Below are positions 20,101 through 29,134 of a DNA stretch of 52,064 bases, piece by piece; the stretch's first letter is position 1; each line of letters opens with the position of its first letter. A program made the translations under genes and the position numbers. This stretch comes from a virus. The stretch spans positions 1-52,064 of the IMG/VR virus record IMGVR_UViG_3300033064_003389. The stretch is one strand, 5' to 3'. The notes under the pieces were generated by a model. The model made no database searches. It had not been told where the DNA came from and worked only from the letters and a program-made list of their open reading frames with translations.

Positions 20101-23100
20101 CTAGTATAATTAAAGTTGTTCCAACTTCAGGAGAAGAATATAACGCATTCACATTTACCATAGTAAACAAAAACAACGGGGATCTGAACTCACATCTTAT
20201 GTTTGTATATATTGATACAATCAGAGACTACTTAGATCATATGAATGCACTACTGCAGTACATAGAAAGCATAAATATTGATGGTACTGGAGGAAAAACA
20301 ATTAATTCATTCCAGCGTCAGTTTGAATCAATAGTATTAAAGTACATTAAAATGCTAATTAATAGTCTTAGTGCCCTAGCAAAAACTGAACCAGATCATA
20401 TATTAAAAAATAACGTAGCAGAATTAATACTGCCTGAATTGTTAGGAGACGAAGATGGAAGATTTACAACCATACAGGGGTATGTATTAAATCTTGCAAG
20501 AGTTAAAGACCTAGGTACACTACTACGTCGCTCAGATTCGTTAAAGATCATTGATAGTATTATAGAAAATAAACCATCTGGCGTAGTTCGTAGTAAAAAA
20601 GATAATGATGGCGGACCTGATGACCTAACTATACTGTCCAATTTTAGAACTAGACTTGAAAAACATTATAAAGACTTAGATGCTACAGTTGGAACAACCT
20701 ATCCAGACCTTCCAATACCTGCATTAACATTAGGGGATAAGGCAATAAACCATAAGCTTTTTGGTCCAGCATTTTATACATATATTGATGCTGACTTTAG
20801 TGAGTATAAACTTATGGCAAATACAATAAGCTCTCTACGCCACTCAATAGCGCTGCAGGTAGCTACTCTACAGGGTCAAATAGTTAAAGAGAAGTACGAG
20901 GAGCTTAACGAAAGTTTAAACGAAAGATTTGTTAACATAGTTGGTCAACTAGAGGGTAAAGTACCAGATTTTATTGCAGACAAAGACGGCAATCTAACAC
21001 TTGATAAAACTTTCACAACGTTCATTAATTATCATGCTTCAATGCTACGAGGATATGAGATTGGAGAAGAGTTAGACTTCAAAGCAATTAGAGATATAGA
21101 TCATTATTTTAAAGGCAACTCATTCATAGCAGCGTTCTCAGATGAGATTAGTGTATTTGGTAATACAGAAGACTACCCAGATAATGAAAGCTATGGTTCT
21201 ACAAAGAAATTATGGACTAAAGTAATAATAGCTGGAGCATGCTTGCGTTATTATATATTTATGGGTGCCCTGTCATCTGCTTTAGGAATAAAACAAACCA
21301 TTGTTGACATAGATCTAAATACAAAAAAGGACAAAGAAGGTAAAACCTATACATCTCTGAACTTTATATCAGAAGACGGCTCAATTATAAAACAAACCAA
21401 CTTAGCACTAGCAGCAAGAAAACTTTTTAAGCCGGGATTTAATGAAAATATACTTATCCAAGGATCAATATCATCCACAGACTCTGGTACAGTTGACGAA
21501 GATCGAAGACAAGAATCACGAATACTTAACACGATAGTACAGATCAAAAAAGAACTAGAGTCACTGTTGACTCAGGAAGACCCCAATACACATGCAAATA
21601 TCTTAGGCATAACAGATATTGATTCAGATGTCAATAGATTTGAGCTAGAACAAAAGATTAAATCTGAGTATGAAAACTCTCAGAGTCTTGGACTAGGACT
21701 TGCGTTTCCAACATTCAAGTTATTCTTTATAGAAGAAAATTCTAATGGTCTTATGTTGTTCGACGATTTCTACAGCTACGATGCAGTCCATTCCATTGAC
21801 GTTGTATCTAGTAAGCACGCAGCCAGCTCAACCGCAATAATAAAACTTTCTAATGTTACCAATAAGTTAACCGGACTTGACATAGCATCTCTATATAAAG
21901 ATGGATCATCTCTAGAGTTACCTAGTATGTATCTTAGACCTGGCACCTCTATTGTACTGCGTCTTGGGTACGGAAGTGATTATAGACAACTTCCAATTGT
22001 ATTTCAAGGGGCAATAACTGATGTATCCCCCGGTAGCGTAGTAGAAATAACTGCACAAAGTTGGGGAGCTGAACTAAATCAGCGTATAGCGGTTGAAGAA
22101 AAAGTTGTACATTCTTCAAAAGGTGGAATCACAACACTTGGTGGAGTAATACTAGATGTACTTGATAAGCTAAGTGGACTAAGACATTTTGGCAGATGGG
22201 AACAACGTGGAATAGGTGAAAGCGTAGATGTACTTGCCGGCCCTGAAATAAAACGCATTGCAGCATATGCTAAAAATCCTCTCAGTAGGTGGCTAATTGG
22301 CATGGGTGTAGATTTTGTTACCGACTCATCTATAAGTAAAAGTCTTGATTCTCTATTAGCAGGAACAACAGAAGATAACCTATTTTTAAATATAGGCAAT
22401 TCATTATATGACAACATATATGTTAATGGTCTTCGTACAGATAAATATGCATTTATAAAATTCGCTAAGCTAGACAATCTTCTATACAATTTTGATTGGG
22501 TCATTGATAATGATACTGCCTGGAATGTACTTAATGAAGTGTGCCTACATTTAGGTGACTATATTGTAACCGAACTGCCATACAATGAGGGTAGTAATCC
22601 CCACTCACATGCCCCACGCAACACTCTGTACATAGGACCAAGAGAAGGTAATTATAAATGTGAAGACTCGTTGATATCATATGAATCTTTTGATGAGCTA
22701 ATAAAATCACAAGCAGAAACTTTCTTTAAAGGACTTGAAGATGTTGTACTAGACGAAAAAGATCCAAGCACAAGAGCAGCAAAAATTATACTTGAAACAC
22801 AGGTACCAGCTATTCTCGCTGGAATGAAACGTGCAATTGCTAGATCAACCTACATTAAAGATATTTCAATTAACATTGATGGACCACGAATCCTTGATGT
22901 CTTAAAGAGTTATGAATTTTTATATCTCCATAAGTTAATGCTCGAAACTTACCACACTAATGAAAGCATACAACGATTCTTACTTGATGCTACAGGGGAT
23001 AGGTACGAACGCTTATGGTTTGTCATAGCTCAACTACTAAGTGGCGGAGATGCAAACAAAGCAATTGAGTTTGTTAGAAAACACACAGATAACTCAATTC

Positions 23101-24518
23101 TAAATAAGGATGTACTAAATAAAATCATTGATGCAGAACTAGACAGCGGACATGAGCAACTTAGTAGAACAGCTATAGCCGGCAAAGGCGGACGCCAAAC
23201 TATCAGTGGTGCCCTTGCTACCTATAAACCAAAATTTGATGCAGCACTTAAATCTGATCTATCGTTATCTATAGTTCCAAGATTAGCATCTCAGACAACA
23301 CCAACGTCAACCAGTAATGCAAACACTGTTGAAGCTCTTATTAAATCAAAACTGCTTGCTCTCGGCGGCGCATCCGGAAGTGTATTTAAACCAATTGTTG
23401 AGCATCATTTTTCAAGCAGTCATTCGAATATTATTTCAAATAATATAATGGCCGCATCAGATAGAATGTTTAATGCAGTAGAATTATTATACCCAGATAA
23501 ACCAGGAGAAAAAGCTACAAATATATATCGATCTTTTGCGTCCTATGAATTGGATCCAAACTATCTTAGAACTTATACATCAGTTCAAAATAATATTGAT
23601 CAGCGTACGTATATTGATTTTCAGAAAGCAGACCGTGCTATTGAATATGAAAATCGTGACGCATTGCCTTCGTTTATACAAATAGGACAACAAATCTTAG
23701 CCAACCAGATGCGGCCAATGTACCAAGGTAACTTAACAATACTTGGAAATACAAATATTCGCCCATATCATATTATACATTTGTATGATAATGTTAATGA
23801 TATGTCTGGACCAATAGAAGTAGAGGAAGTACTACACTCATTCTCACCGGCTAATGGATTAACTACTACAATTGTTCCAAACCTTGTACTGTACTCAAGA
23901 AATATGGGATCTTATGTTGATCAAGCATACATAGACGGGCTAGCAACACTTCGTTTTAACCGTGCAGTGTGGAAAACATCAACTAGCATATTGGGTAATG
24001 TATTCCTTGGAACTGCTGTTCAGTTTGGTGGAAACAAAATTAAATCGTGGACAGATAAAACAATCGGAGCAGCTAAGGAAGCCAAGGCTGAAGCATTCAA
24101 AGCAAAAGTAATGAAGGATGTAGAAGAAACCGCCGAAGATGTAGCAAAGCGTACAAAAGGATTCGGTGTTAAAACATCCAAGCAGATATCATCAATAGGA
24201 AAATTCTTAGCAAAAGTTCCCCTTAATGGTTTATTTTCTGCTTATGTTATAGGAAAAGCTGTAACAACATTCTTTAATGTTTATATGTCACAAACAATAG
24301 GAATGGCTGGACTTATATCAGGACATAATCCAATTATATTTGTCCCATTAATATACAACGGCAGACCGTATCTTGCTGGATTAGAAGGAGTTGACTCATT
24401 CAATAGAAGCCTTAGTTCAGTTATGTTAGGACAAATAGAAGATGCAAATGGAGCCCCTCAAGGTAAGGTGCACGCAATATTGGTTCCATTCTTATTGAAT
24501 GATCCAAACAAAAGATAG
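17187..24518 (+). CDS. Giant tail hub / baseplate protein with late-control-D-like domain
   Basis: This 2443-aa protein is far larger than usual hub proteins (a few hundred residues). Two beta domains share a pattern near residues 257-335 (VIGDLVFHVPPSSL...) and 750-808 (VTGISLAYANNVTALPIIG, then IPTYQHMGG), suggesting internal duplication. Residues about 1510-1635 contain LRPGTSIVLRLGYG, VFQGAITDV and VEITAQSWGAEL, and residues about 2180-2235 contain GNLTILGN, IHLYD and VEEVLHSFSPANGLTT; both fit the hub fold of gpD/gp27-type proteins. A C-terminal helical, Lys/Ala-rich stretch and a hydrophobic segment (near 2355-2385) follow. Such proteins form the trimeric hub joining tail tube to spike. 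The next genes encode spike-like, gp25 and J-like proteins, which supports the role. The long helical insertions are unexplained. Confidence 0.7.
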   Translation: MANYFSQLTLDESINILLNSCQPKHIHPNHPFWESTEALSLPSIPKFNFSDEENRQLRIAYLLYVLSTQGTTALTSLSSLYLSFPLGLMSINEQSIPADMADKFIASLELGTYSSAYPIGSSSHLITESHEIRNLTLMEYCSREGTPSSILIDLMSTTRSFSVKSLIDKLKVIWQDETGIIWRTSWEDRFGVTINSGANLNKILSDKAKEAIKDSGNEATSTIKVNNYTDEYDSNNLPRPTTTDNYKTDNNTGKLVIGDLVFHVPPSSLSFSTDTQSISLPSLRTSSNPVITTKSSTPRVNITLFFDGVKSVNKFLRPLYAMYKNAPFTTVQNSTISKSFLGIQFDAEGKNEISNGEYFSTPIPIVLDAVSLHTISGYPSSFQADISVSLFNSVPYVNGGLEFLCTTDAAIEQAEYHSRRTSKAFNTYYLDHTDSKTAGKATFIEQGGTMSDHEVPSIQGIYRTKYPAESWPFVKMYRSPLSEFKSYPASIADQAKWPIYESDTLDFEIQYNSTNELDILQYRFEKQLDEFNKMQNRLNLMFLVLSDPKDDGLRKKFFESSDRTTELRSKWFSNLLNIFNEAQQVTSLFEILKTEFKYAQTTLLESGNWDSLNRPKLDLNINFLDTSGIDGKEGVTSLILGFEKYVSQLDILLYATTFPELEAGEESESIKKARSLISLNNTTKEELLGLKKSVKILEELGGTIKSRFLNELSNVILSEVEESITPTTLRLVNSSPDGSTVVHHPSKNTSVFVTTVTGISLAYANNVTALPIIGYSIPTYQHMGGSNARVTVNLRTNAEDLIKHLTDIKNSSNVINQLVTSGESDLIDLSKVSIKHNFLQSIGLEDFSLSSIRTDTIAGSPGWFDITMDFLQNSNKLTDYESLRLLQQPKVSAGVWEFFCPLKNIKFPIKEKEIEQIKSDARDKLLTQFPQQYFSGHILPPPPRSSVNVLMEETSEFMVSNYVIPDDHLVDSSIIKVVPTSGEEYNAFTFTIVNKNNGDLNSHLMFVYIDTIRDYLDHMNALLQYIESINIDGTGGKTINSFQRQFESIVLKYIKMLINSLSALAKTEPDHILKNNVAELILPELLGDEDGRFTTIQGYVLNLARVKDLGTLLRRSDSLKIIDSIIENKPSGVVRSKKDNDGGPDDLTILSNFRTRLEKHYKDLDATVGTTYPDLPIPALTLGDKAINHKLFGPAFYTYIDADFSEYKLMANTISSLRHSIALQVATLQGQIVKEKYEELNESLNERFVNIVGQLEGKVPDFIADKDGNLTLDKTFTTFINYHASMLRGYEIGEELDFKAIRDIDHYFKGNSFIAAFSDEISVFGNTEDYPDNESYGSTKKLWTKVIIAGACLRYYIFMGALSSALGIKQTIVDIDLNTKKDKEGKTYTSLNFISEDGSIIKQTNLALAARKLFKPGFNENILIQGSISSTDSGTVDEDRRQESRILNTIVQIKKELESLLTQEDPNTHANILGITDIDSDVNRFELEQKIKSEYENSQSLGLGLAFPTFKLFFIEENSNGLMLFDDFYSYDAVHSIDVVSSKHAASSTAIIKLSNVTNKLTGLDIASLYKDGSSLELPSMYLRPGTSIVLRLGYGSDYRQLPIVFQGAITDVSPGSVVEITAQSWGAELNQRIAVEEKVVHSSKGGITTLGGVILDVLDKLSGLRHFGRWEQRGIGESVDVLAGPEIKRIAAYAKNPLSRWLIGMGVDFVTDSSISKSLDSLLAGTTEDNLFLNIGNSLYDNIYVNGLRTDKYAFIKFAKLDNLLYNFDWVIDNDTAWNVLNEVCLHLGDYIVTELPYNEGSNPHSHAPRNTLYIGPREGNYKCEDSLISYESFDELIKSQAETFFKGLEDVVLDEKDPSTRAAKIILETQVPAILAGMKRAIARSTYIKDISINIDGPRILDVLKSYEFLYLHKLMLETYHTNESIQRFLLDATGDRYERLWFVIAQLLSGGDANKAIEFVRKHTDNSILNKDVLNKIIDAELDSGHEQLSRTAIAGKGGRQTISGALATYKPKFDAALKSDLSLSIVPRLASQTTPTSTSNANTVEALIKSKLLALGGASGSVFKPIVEHHFSSSHSNIISNNIMAASDRMFNAVELLYPDKPGEKATNIYRSFASYELDPNYLRTYTSVQNNIDQRTYIDFQKADRAIEYENRDALPSFIQIGQQILANQMRPMYQGNLTILGNTNIRPYHIIHLYDNVNDMSGPIEVEEVLHSFSPANGLTTTIVPNLVLYSRNMGSYVDQAYIDGLATLRFNRAVWKTSTSILGNVFLGTAVQFGGNKIKSWTDKTIGAAKEAKAEAFKAKVMKDVEETAEDVAKRTKGFGVKTSKQISSIGKFLAKVPLNGLFSAYVIGKAVTTFFNVYMSQTIGMAGLISGHNPIIFVPLIYNGRPYLAGLEGVDSFNRSLSSVMLGQIEDANGAPQGKVHAILVPFLLNDPNKR

Positions 24519-24536
24519 TGGCATAACTAAATTATC

Positions 24537-25238
24537 ATGAACAGTATATTTAATACATCAGAATTTTACACAGGATCAAATGATTCAAGTACTGTATCCT
24601 ATTATAGCCACAAGACCCGCATAGCAGCAGTGCAGGGAGATGCTCCTGGAGAATCATATTACATATGGATCGCTGCATTGCCCGACACAAGATCTCCCGG
24701 ACCAGATACTCACGTAGTTGAATGGATACCCAGATCAGGACATATTACCAGGCACAAGGGATCAGAGAGTCTACCGATTAGTGTAGACAGAGTAGACGGT
24801 ATAGGATTCCTTCGCCCGAAGGTAGTTATTGATGATTTCCTAATGGATCCAAGTACAACTACAATTACTGGAGGATCAGAACCAGCGAGCGGCCCAAAAC
24901 AACATGCTATATACCCTGGACGAAGATCTTTAAATGCAGATGATAGATCCGGGTTAGGTTTTGATCTATTTACTGGAGAGGCGTTACTAAAAGGACCAAA
25001 GGGCGTTGCAATAAAACTATCCGAGGATGGAATACACGCAACTAAACCAATTAAAACCCTTGAAATGAACGATCGTGCGTGGCAGAGTGAAAACTTTCTA
25101 GCAGATTTCTTGCCAAGCTTCCCAACCTTCCCATTTGGTATGGAGCGTCTTCCAAATCTACCAATGATGGCAGAAATGTTTGGAAAGATAGGAAACATAA
25201 TGAACGCAATAAACACACTTAAAAGTCTTGTAAAATAA
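24537..25238 (+). CDS. Putative baseplate spike / central tail-tip protein
   Basis: This 233-aa protein begins 18 bases after the hub gene. Its N-terminal two thirds are Gly/Pro/Ser-rich and beta-like, with a KTRIAAVQGDAPGESYYIWI segment that could belong to an OB-type fold. The later GLGFDLFTGEALLKGPKG and AIKLSEDGIHATKPI segments resemble the repeating strands of gpV/gp5-type spikes. The last 50 residues are Met/Pro/Phe-rich and helical. Gene order of hub, spike, gp25, J is standard in contractile tails. Family assignment is from context and fold impression; no HxH metal tip or PAAR motif is visible, so the membrane-piercing tip may be elsewhere. Confidence 0.5.
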   Translation: MNSIFNTSEFYTGSNDSSTVSYYSHKTRIAAVQGDAPGESYYIWIAALPDTRSPGPDTHVVEWIPRSGHITRHKGSESLPISVDRVDGIGFLRPKVVIDDFLMDPSTTTITGGSEPASGPKQHAIYPGRRSLNADDRSGLGFDLFTGEALLKGPKGVAIKLSEDGIHATKPIKTLEMNDRAWQSENFLADFLPSFPTFPFGMERLPNLPMMAEMFGKIGNIMNAINTLKSLVK

Positions 25239-25741
25239 TGTACAACACAGGACAAACCGGACTTGTTTGGACAACCGACGGTGATCTACTAAAATCATCT
25301 GATAGAAAGCTTATAAAAGTTAGCGGATTTGATAATTTTATACGCAGAATAATGTTTCTACTACAAACTGAACCAGGAACATACAGGTATGATCCAAGTG
25401 TTGGTGCCGGTTTAACTAGATATGTTGGTAGAGTAAATACAAGTGAATTACGTGATGAAATTCAACGCACAATATTAAACCAACTAATTTCAAATGATAT
25501 TGTATACCCATACATACCATCTGTTGTTGTAACCAAAATTAACCAACAGGCAATAAACATTTCTATCTCTATAAATAATGAACATTTTACATATCAATCA
25601 GCAATTGCATTTGATATAAAAAACAATAAAGTTGTTGCTATCGGGGCAGATCAAACACTAACTCCACATGATACTGTACCGCCGCTGTCACCGGGCTCAA
25701 AGTCCTCAGCTAACACAAATAAGTACCTATCGAGGAAATAA
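25238..25741 (+). CDS. gp25-family baseplate wedge protein
   Basis: This 167-aa protein starts at an ATG overlapping the spike gene stop (TAATG). The segment FLLQTEPGTYRYDPSVGAGL (residues about 40-60) is the hallmark of the GPW/gp25 family, where L-x-T-x-x-G-x-x-x-x-x-P-x-x-G precedes helices and the strands of the core domain. Proteins of this family form the inner baseplate wedge and act in initiating sheath assembly in T4-like and P2-like phages and in type VI secretion. The C-terminal 40 residues are polar and probably flexible. It is followed after two bases by the J-like gene, the usual partner. Assignment is strong. Confidence 0.88.
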   Translation: MYNTGQTGLVWTTDGDLLKSSDRKLIKVSGFDNFIRRIMFLLQTEPGTYRYDPSVGAGLTRYVGRVNTSELRDEIQRTILNQLISNDIVYPYIPSVVVTKINQQAINISISINNEHFTYQSAIAFDIKNNKVVAIGADQTLTPHDTVPPLSPGSKSSANTNKYLSRK

Positions 25742-25743
25742 TT

Positions 25744-26943
25744 ATGCCACTTATTACACGAACTCTGACCGAAATCCTTAAACGCATAAAAGATCGATTT
25801 GATGCTGCAGGTTATTCTGATGTATCAGAAGTGGGCAGTCCTGCTAATGTTATATCAAATACTTTATCTCCAGAAATCAGTAGCCTATATAGGTCTATTG
25901 AACAAGCACATAAATCTACCGACATAACAAAGGCTGTTGGAGATGAACTATCTGCTTTTGCAAAGATGTTTGGAATCTCTCGCGGCACCAATCAGCCCGC
26001 CGTGGATACCAGCACAAATAATGTAAAGTTTTTTATTGATCCAATAATAAATAAAACCGCGTCAACTCTAGCATCAGAGTACAGCTTAACTGTTATAACT
26101 ATTCCTCTAGGGACAATATTAAGAGCCGGAGGAGTTCAATATAAAACTACATCTGAAGTAGAGCTTGCTGGAAATAACACTGAAGTATTTGTACCTGTAT
26201 CTGCTATGGGTACTGGAGAATCATATAATGTTATATCCGGTGAATTATCAAAACACAATCTATCAGCATATCCTGTACTTGCAAAGGTAGCATCATTTAT
26301 AAAGTGTACAAACTTACTACCAATATCATCCGGTCAAGACGTTGAAAGTGATGGTGATCTCCGCCAACGAGTAAGAAATGCTAACAGTGTTGGGGCAACT
26401 GCAAACCAATTAGCTATAATCGCTGCAGCACGTAACGTCTCAGGCGTATCAGACGCAGCTATACTGCCTTATATCTATGGCTCTGGAACTCTTGCTGTAT
26501 TTATTGAAAGTACAACACCAGTTGTATCACCTGGGCTTATAAATGCAGTTCAGGTTACTGTTGACTCTGTAAAAGCAGATGGAAATCGTGTGTATGTACA
26601 ATACCCAGACTACAAAGCATTAAAAATATATATTGAAGCAACACTAAGCACTGGTTCTAACGAGGATGAGTATACTAATGCTGTTAAACCAGCAGTAGTT
26701 GATTATGTAAACAATCTTCCACGCGGTGAATCATTCACTGTTAGAAATCTTCAGTCCATATTATCTGCTAATGGTGTTGCTGTAAATGCCATTGTTCAGA
26801 AGATACAAGTTGGAGAATATAACATCTATACACGTAAACTTCTTAATGTGCAGACTTTTTTACCAACCACTCAAATGTTAGCACAAACAGAAAAATGGTA
26901 CACAAATTCAAGCCTAGTTGATATCTGCATAGTAAATGAGTAA
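25744..26943 (+). CDS. Baseplate_J family wedge protein
   Basis: This 399-aa protein has the expected length for gpJ/gp47-type wedge proteins. The N-terminal part describes the usual helix and strand core with EVGSPANVISNTLSPEISS and a DELSAFAKMFGISR segment. The central part has SGQDVESDGDLRQRV, then GATANQLAIIAAARNVSGV (residues about 205-240), which is the conserved J signature in which the chain loops through a helix before the strand VFIESTTPVVSPG. The protein forms part of the inner wedge contacting gp25 and the sheath. The final 30 residues extend beyond the core and overlap the next gene by eight bases. Assignment is strong. Confidence 0.88.
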   Translation: MPLITRTLTEILKRIKDRFDAAGYSDVSEVGSPANVISNTLSPEISSLYRSIEQAHKSTDITKAVGDELSAFAKMFGISRGTNQPAVDTSTNNVKFFIDPIINKTASTLASEYSLTVITIPLGTILRAGGVQYKTTSEVELAGNNTEVFVPVSAMGTGESYNVISGELSKHNLSAYPVLAKVASFIKCTNLLPISSGQDVESDGDLRQRVRNANSVGATANQLAIIAAARNVSGVSDAAILPYIYGSGTLAVFIESTTPVVSPGLINAVQVTVDSVKADGNRVYVQYPDYKALKIYIEATLSTGSNEDEYTNAVKPAVVDYVNNLPRGESFTVRNLQSILSANGVAVNAIVQKIQVGEYNIYTRKLLNVQTFLPTTQMLAQTEKWYTNSSLVDICIVNE

Positions 26944-29134
26944 AAAGAACTATAGAACCCGGTACCGTTCATTTAGAACAAAAGCTCAAATGGAAAATTT
27001 ACCATTGTGGCTAAAGCGTTCTCCGTCTAATGCGTTATGGAATTTGTTAAATCCACCAAACATTTTAATAGACGAAGCACAAGAATTTATTAATGATACC
27101 AAATATAATATGCTCCCAGGCACATTCAACCCGGGAGATCGTAACCCTGTTTATATATCAATCCAACAGGTAGCTGATCCAAGTGCTGACTACTCTTCAG
27201 AGAGCGGTAACATTTCAATCACAGTAACCAACGAACTAGAAGATTTCTTCTATGGAGTGCCTACTAGAATTGTTGGAGAGACTGGAGATGCAAGATCAAT
27301 ACCTGAGATTACAAGAACACCGATCGATGTACACTACATTGAGAATATGAGATTAGATTCTGGAGATGATGACATCTATGAAAGTGGCGGATCTATTGTA
27401 GTATTACAAGAGAATACATATAATGATGACGATGCGTTTACATTCTTTAATATTAAATGGGGAAACATAACAACTTCTGAAGTAAAACAAAGTACACAAG
27501 ATTTTTCCACTCAACCATCTGATGAGTGGGTTACACCAGGAGACAGCGGAAATCTATTTTATAAACTAAATAAATTCCCACTAAAAGATACAGTAGTAGT
27601 TCGTAATGTTTTAGGCTTAGATAGCTGGGGCAATGCACAAGAAATTCCTACCTCATTTACCGAAAGCGGTAGATTTATTGTTTTTGATGAAGACATACTA
27701 GGTAGTGGGATGTTCATAGCAGAGTATGACTTTATTCCTGACCTTGTTCTTAGATCATTTGGACCACTAAACTATAGAGGACTTGTAGGGGTACAAGGAA
27801 ATAATCCAAAATTCACTGAATCCATAATTCTACAACCAACCAACACGGTTGTAATGGATCCGGCTATTGATATGCAGCTTGATCCTGACGTTACTCACAG
27901 TCTTACTTCAGTAAAAGAAATGGTACCAGTAAATATAGACGAGCTTGGTACCAATAATACTCTATTCTATTTAAGATTTACACCAGATCAACTACGTCCA
28001 GGTATGGAAGTTGTAGTCGATTACAAAAATGAATATGGAATATCAAGACCATACAGCTTGACTGCAGTTAAGATTAGTAATGATTATAGTACGTATATGG
28101 GAACTCCAACATATAAAGTAGGCGTAGATGTAACATCACTTCTTCCTGGCGATCGATCAACATTTAATATAAGAAACTTCAAAGTATCTCGTTATGTTGA
28201 CTATGCAAGTATAATCAGTGGTATGGAAATTCATGTATATGATGACGGTAAAATTTCCCATACACCACACTATGCTCTTGATAGGGTAGGACAATATATA
28301 GAAGAACGGTCACCAGAGTCTGGTGGATTTGTTAGGCGCAATTTAATTGGTCAGTCATACGCAACTACTGATCTACCTAACCTTAAAGTAACCCACCCAA
28401 CTGTGCAGACTGCGTTATTCAATAAAGCAAAGCTTCTTGATCCAACAATACCAACCTCTGTTCCTATTGCAATACGTCGTTGGGCGTCTTGGATACTACT
28501 ACTTAGAAAAACTTCCTCGTCAACTACACCGTATAGTAGATTCTTTCAACCTACTAACCAAGGCGAAACGCGGGCCTACCAACTGGTGTTTATTGATATA
28601 GATACATTTGAAGAGTACACAACTATGGATGTAACTCTTGGATTTGAAGCTACCTCATTTACTATTGATGATGATGAAAACATACATATTATTGGGTACA
28701 CTGGTCTTGCAAAATCAGACTATGCTACACCTCATACAATATCTATTAGTTCTGTACTAGCCATAACTAAGCCGGCCTCAACAGTTCATAGGTATGACGT
28801 GGTTGACTTTACAATTGATATTGATGATGCACTTGCTAATGTTAGTATTAAACATGTTCCATCAGATACACTAGTATACTCAAGCAATGCCAGTCACTCA
28901 GGTCAGTTTACTTCTGAAGGATGGGGAACATATAGAATTTCAGGCGACTATAGTGGTACAGTATTTAACGATACATTCGAAATTGAACCAACTACCAATC
29001 GCAGAGTAATGAGACAGACACTACAATTCAAATATGATTATGCAATACGCGTACCAATAGACGATGAAAATGAAATTGTCTACTTCCGTGAACGATATAA
29101 ATGGGGAATAGATAAAGATACTACCGATGCCTAG
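26936..29134 (+). CDS. Large beta-rich baseplate-region protein, family not recognised
   Basis: This 732-aa protein overlaps the J-like gene by eight bases. It opens with a basic segment (KKNYRTRYRSFRTKAQ) and a helical part containing LPLWLKRSPSNALWNLLNPP, followed by long beta-rich sequence with many Asp, Thr and Ser residues. No transmembrane segment, coiled coil or enzyme motif stands out. Its position straight after gp25 and J genes fits the gpI/gp6-gp53 slot, where a wedge protein connects the inner baseplate to peripheral parts. The N-terminal helical domain could be the attachment point and the rest a peripheral or fibre-carrying part. Function is inferred from position only. Confidence 0.55.
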   Translation: MSKKNYRTRYRSFRTKAQMENLPLWLKRSPSNALWNLLNPPNILIDEAQEFINDTKYNMLPGTFNPGDRNPVYISIQQVADPSADYSSESGNISITVTNELEDFFYGVPTRIVGETGDARSIPEITRTPIDVHYIENMRLDSGDDDIYESGGSIVVLQENTYNDDDAFTFFNIKWGNITTSEVKQSTQDFSTQPSDEWVTPGDSGNLFYKLNKFPLKDTVVVRNVLGLDSWGNAQEIPTSFTESGRFIVFDEDILGSGMFIAEYDFIPDLVLRSFGPLNYRGLVGVQGNNPKFTESIILQPTNTVVMDPAIDMQLDPDVTHSLTSVKEMVPVNIDELGTNNTLFYLRFTPDQLRPGMEVVVDYKNEYGISRPYSLTAVKISNDYSTYMGTPTYKVGVDVTSLLPGDRSTFNIRNFKVSRYVDYASIISGMEIHVYDDGKISHTPHYALDRVGQYIEERSPESGGFVRRNLIGQSYATTDLPNLKVTHPTVQTALFNKAKLLDPTIPTSVPIAIRRWASWILLLRKTSSSTTPYSRFFQPTNQGETRAYQLVFIDIDTFEEYTTMDVTLGFEATSFTIDDDENIHIIGYTGLAKSDYATPHTISISSVLAITKPASTVHRYDVVDFTIDIDDALANVSIKHVPSDTLVYSSNASHSGQFTSEGWGTYRISGDYSGTVFNDTFEIEPTTNRRVMRQTLQFKYDYAIRVPIDDENEIVYFRERYKWGIDKDTTDA

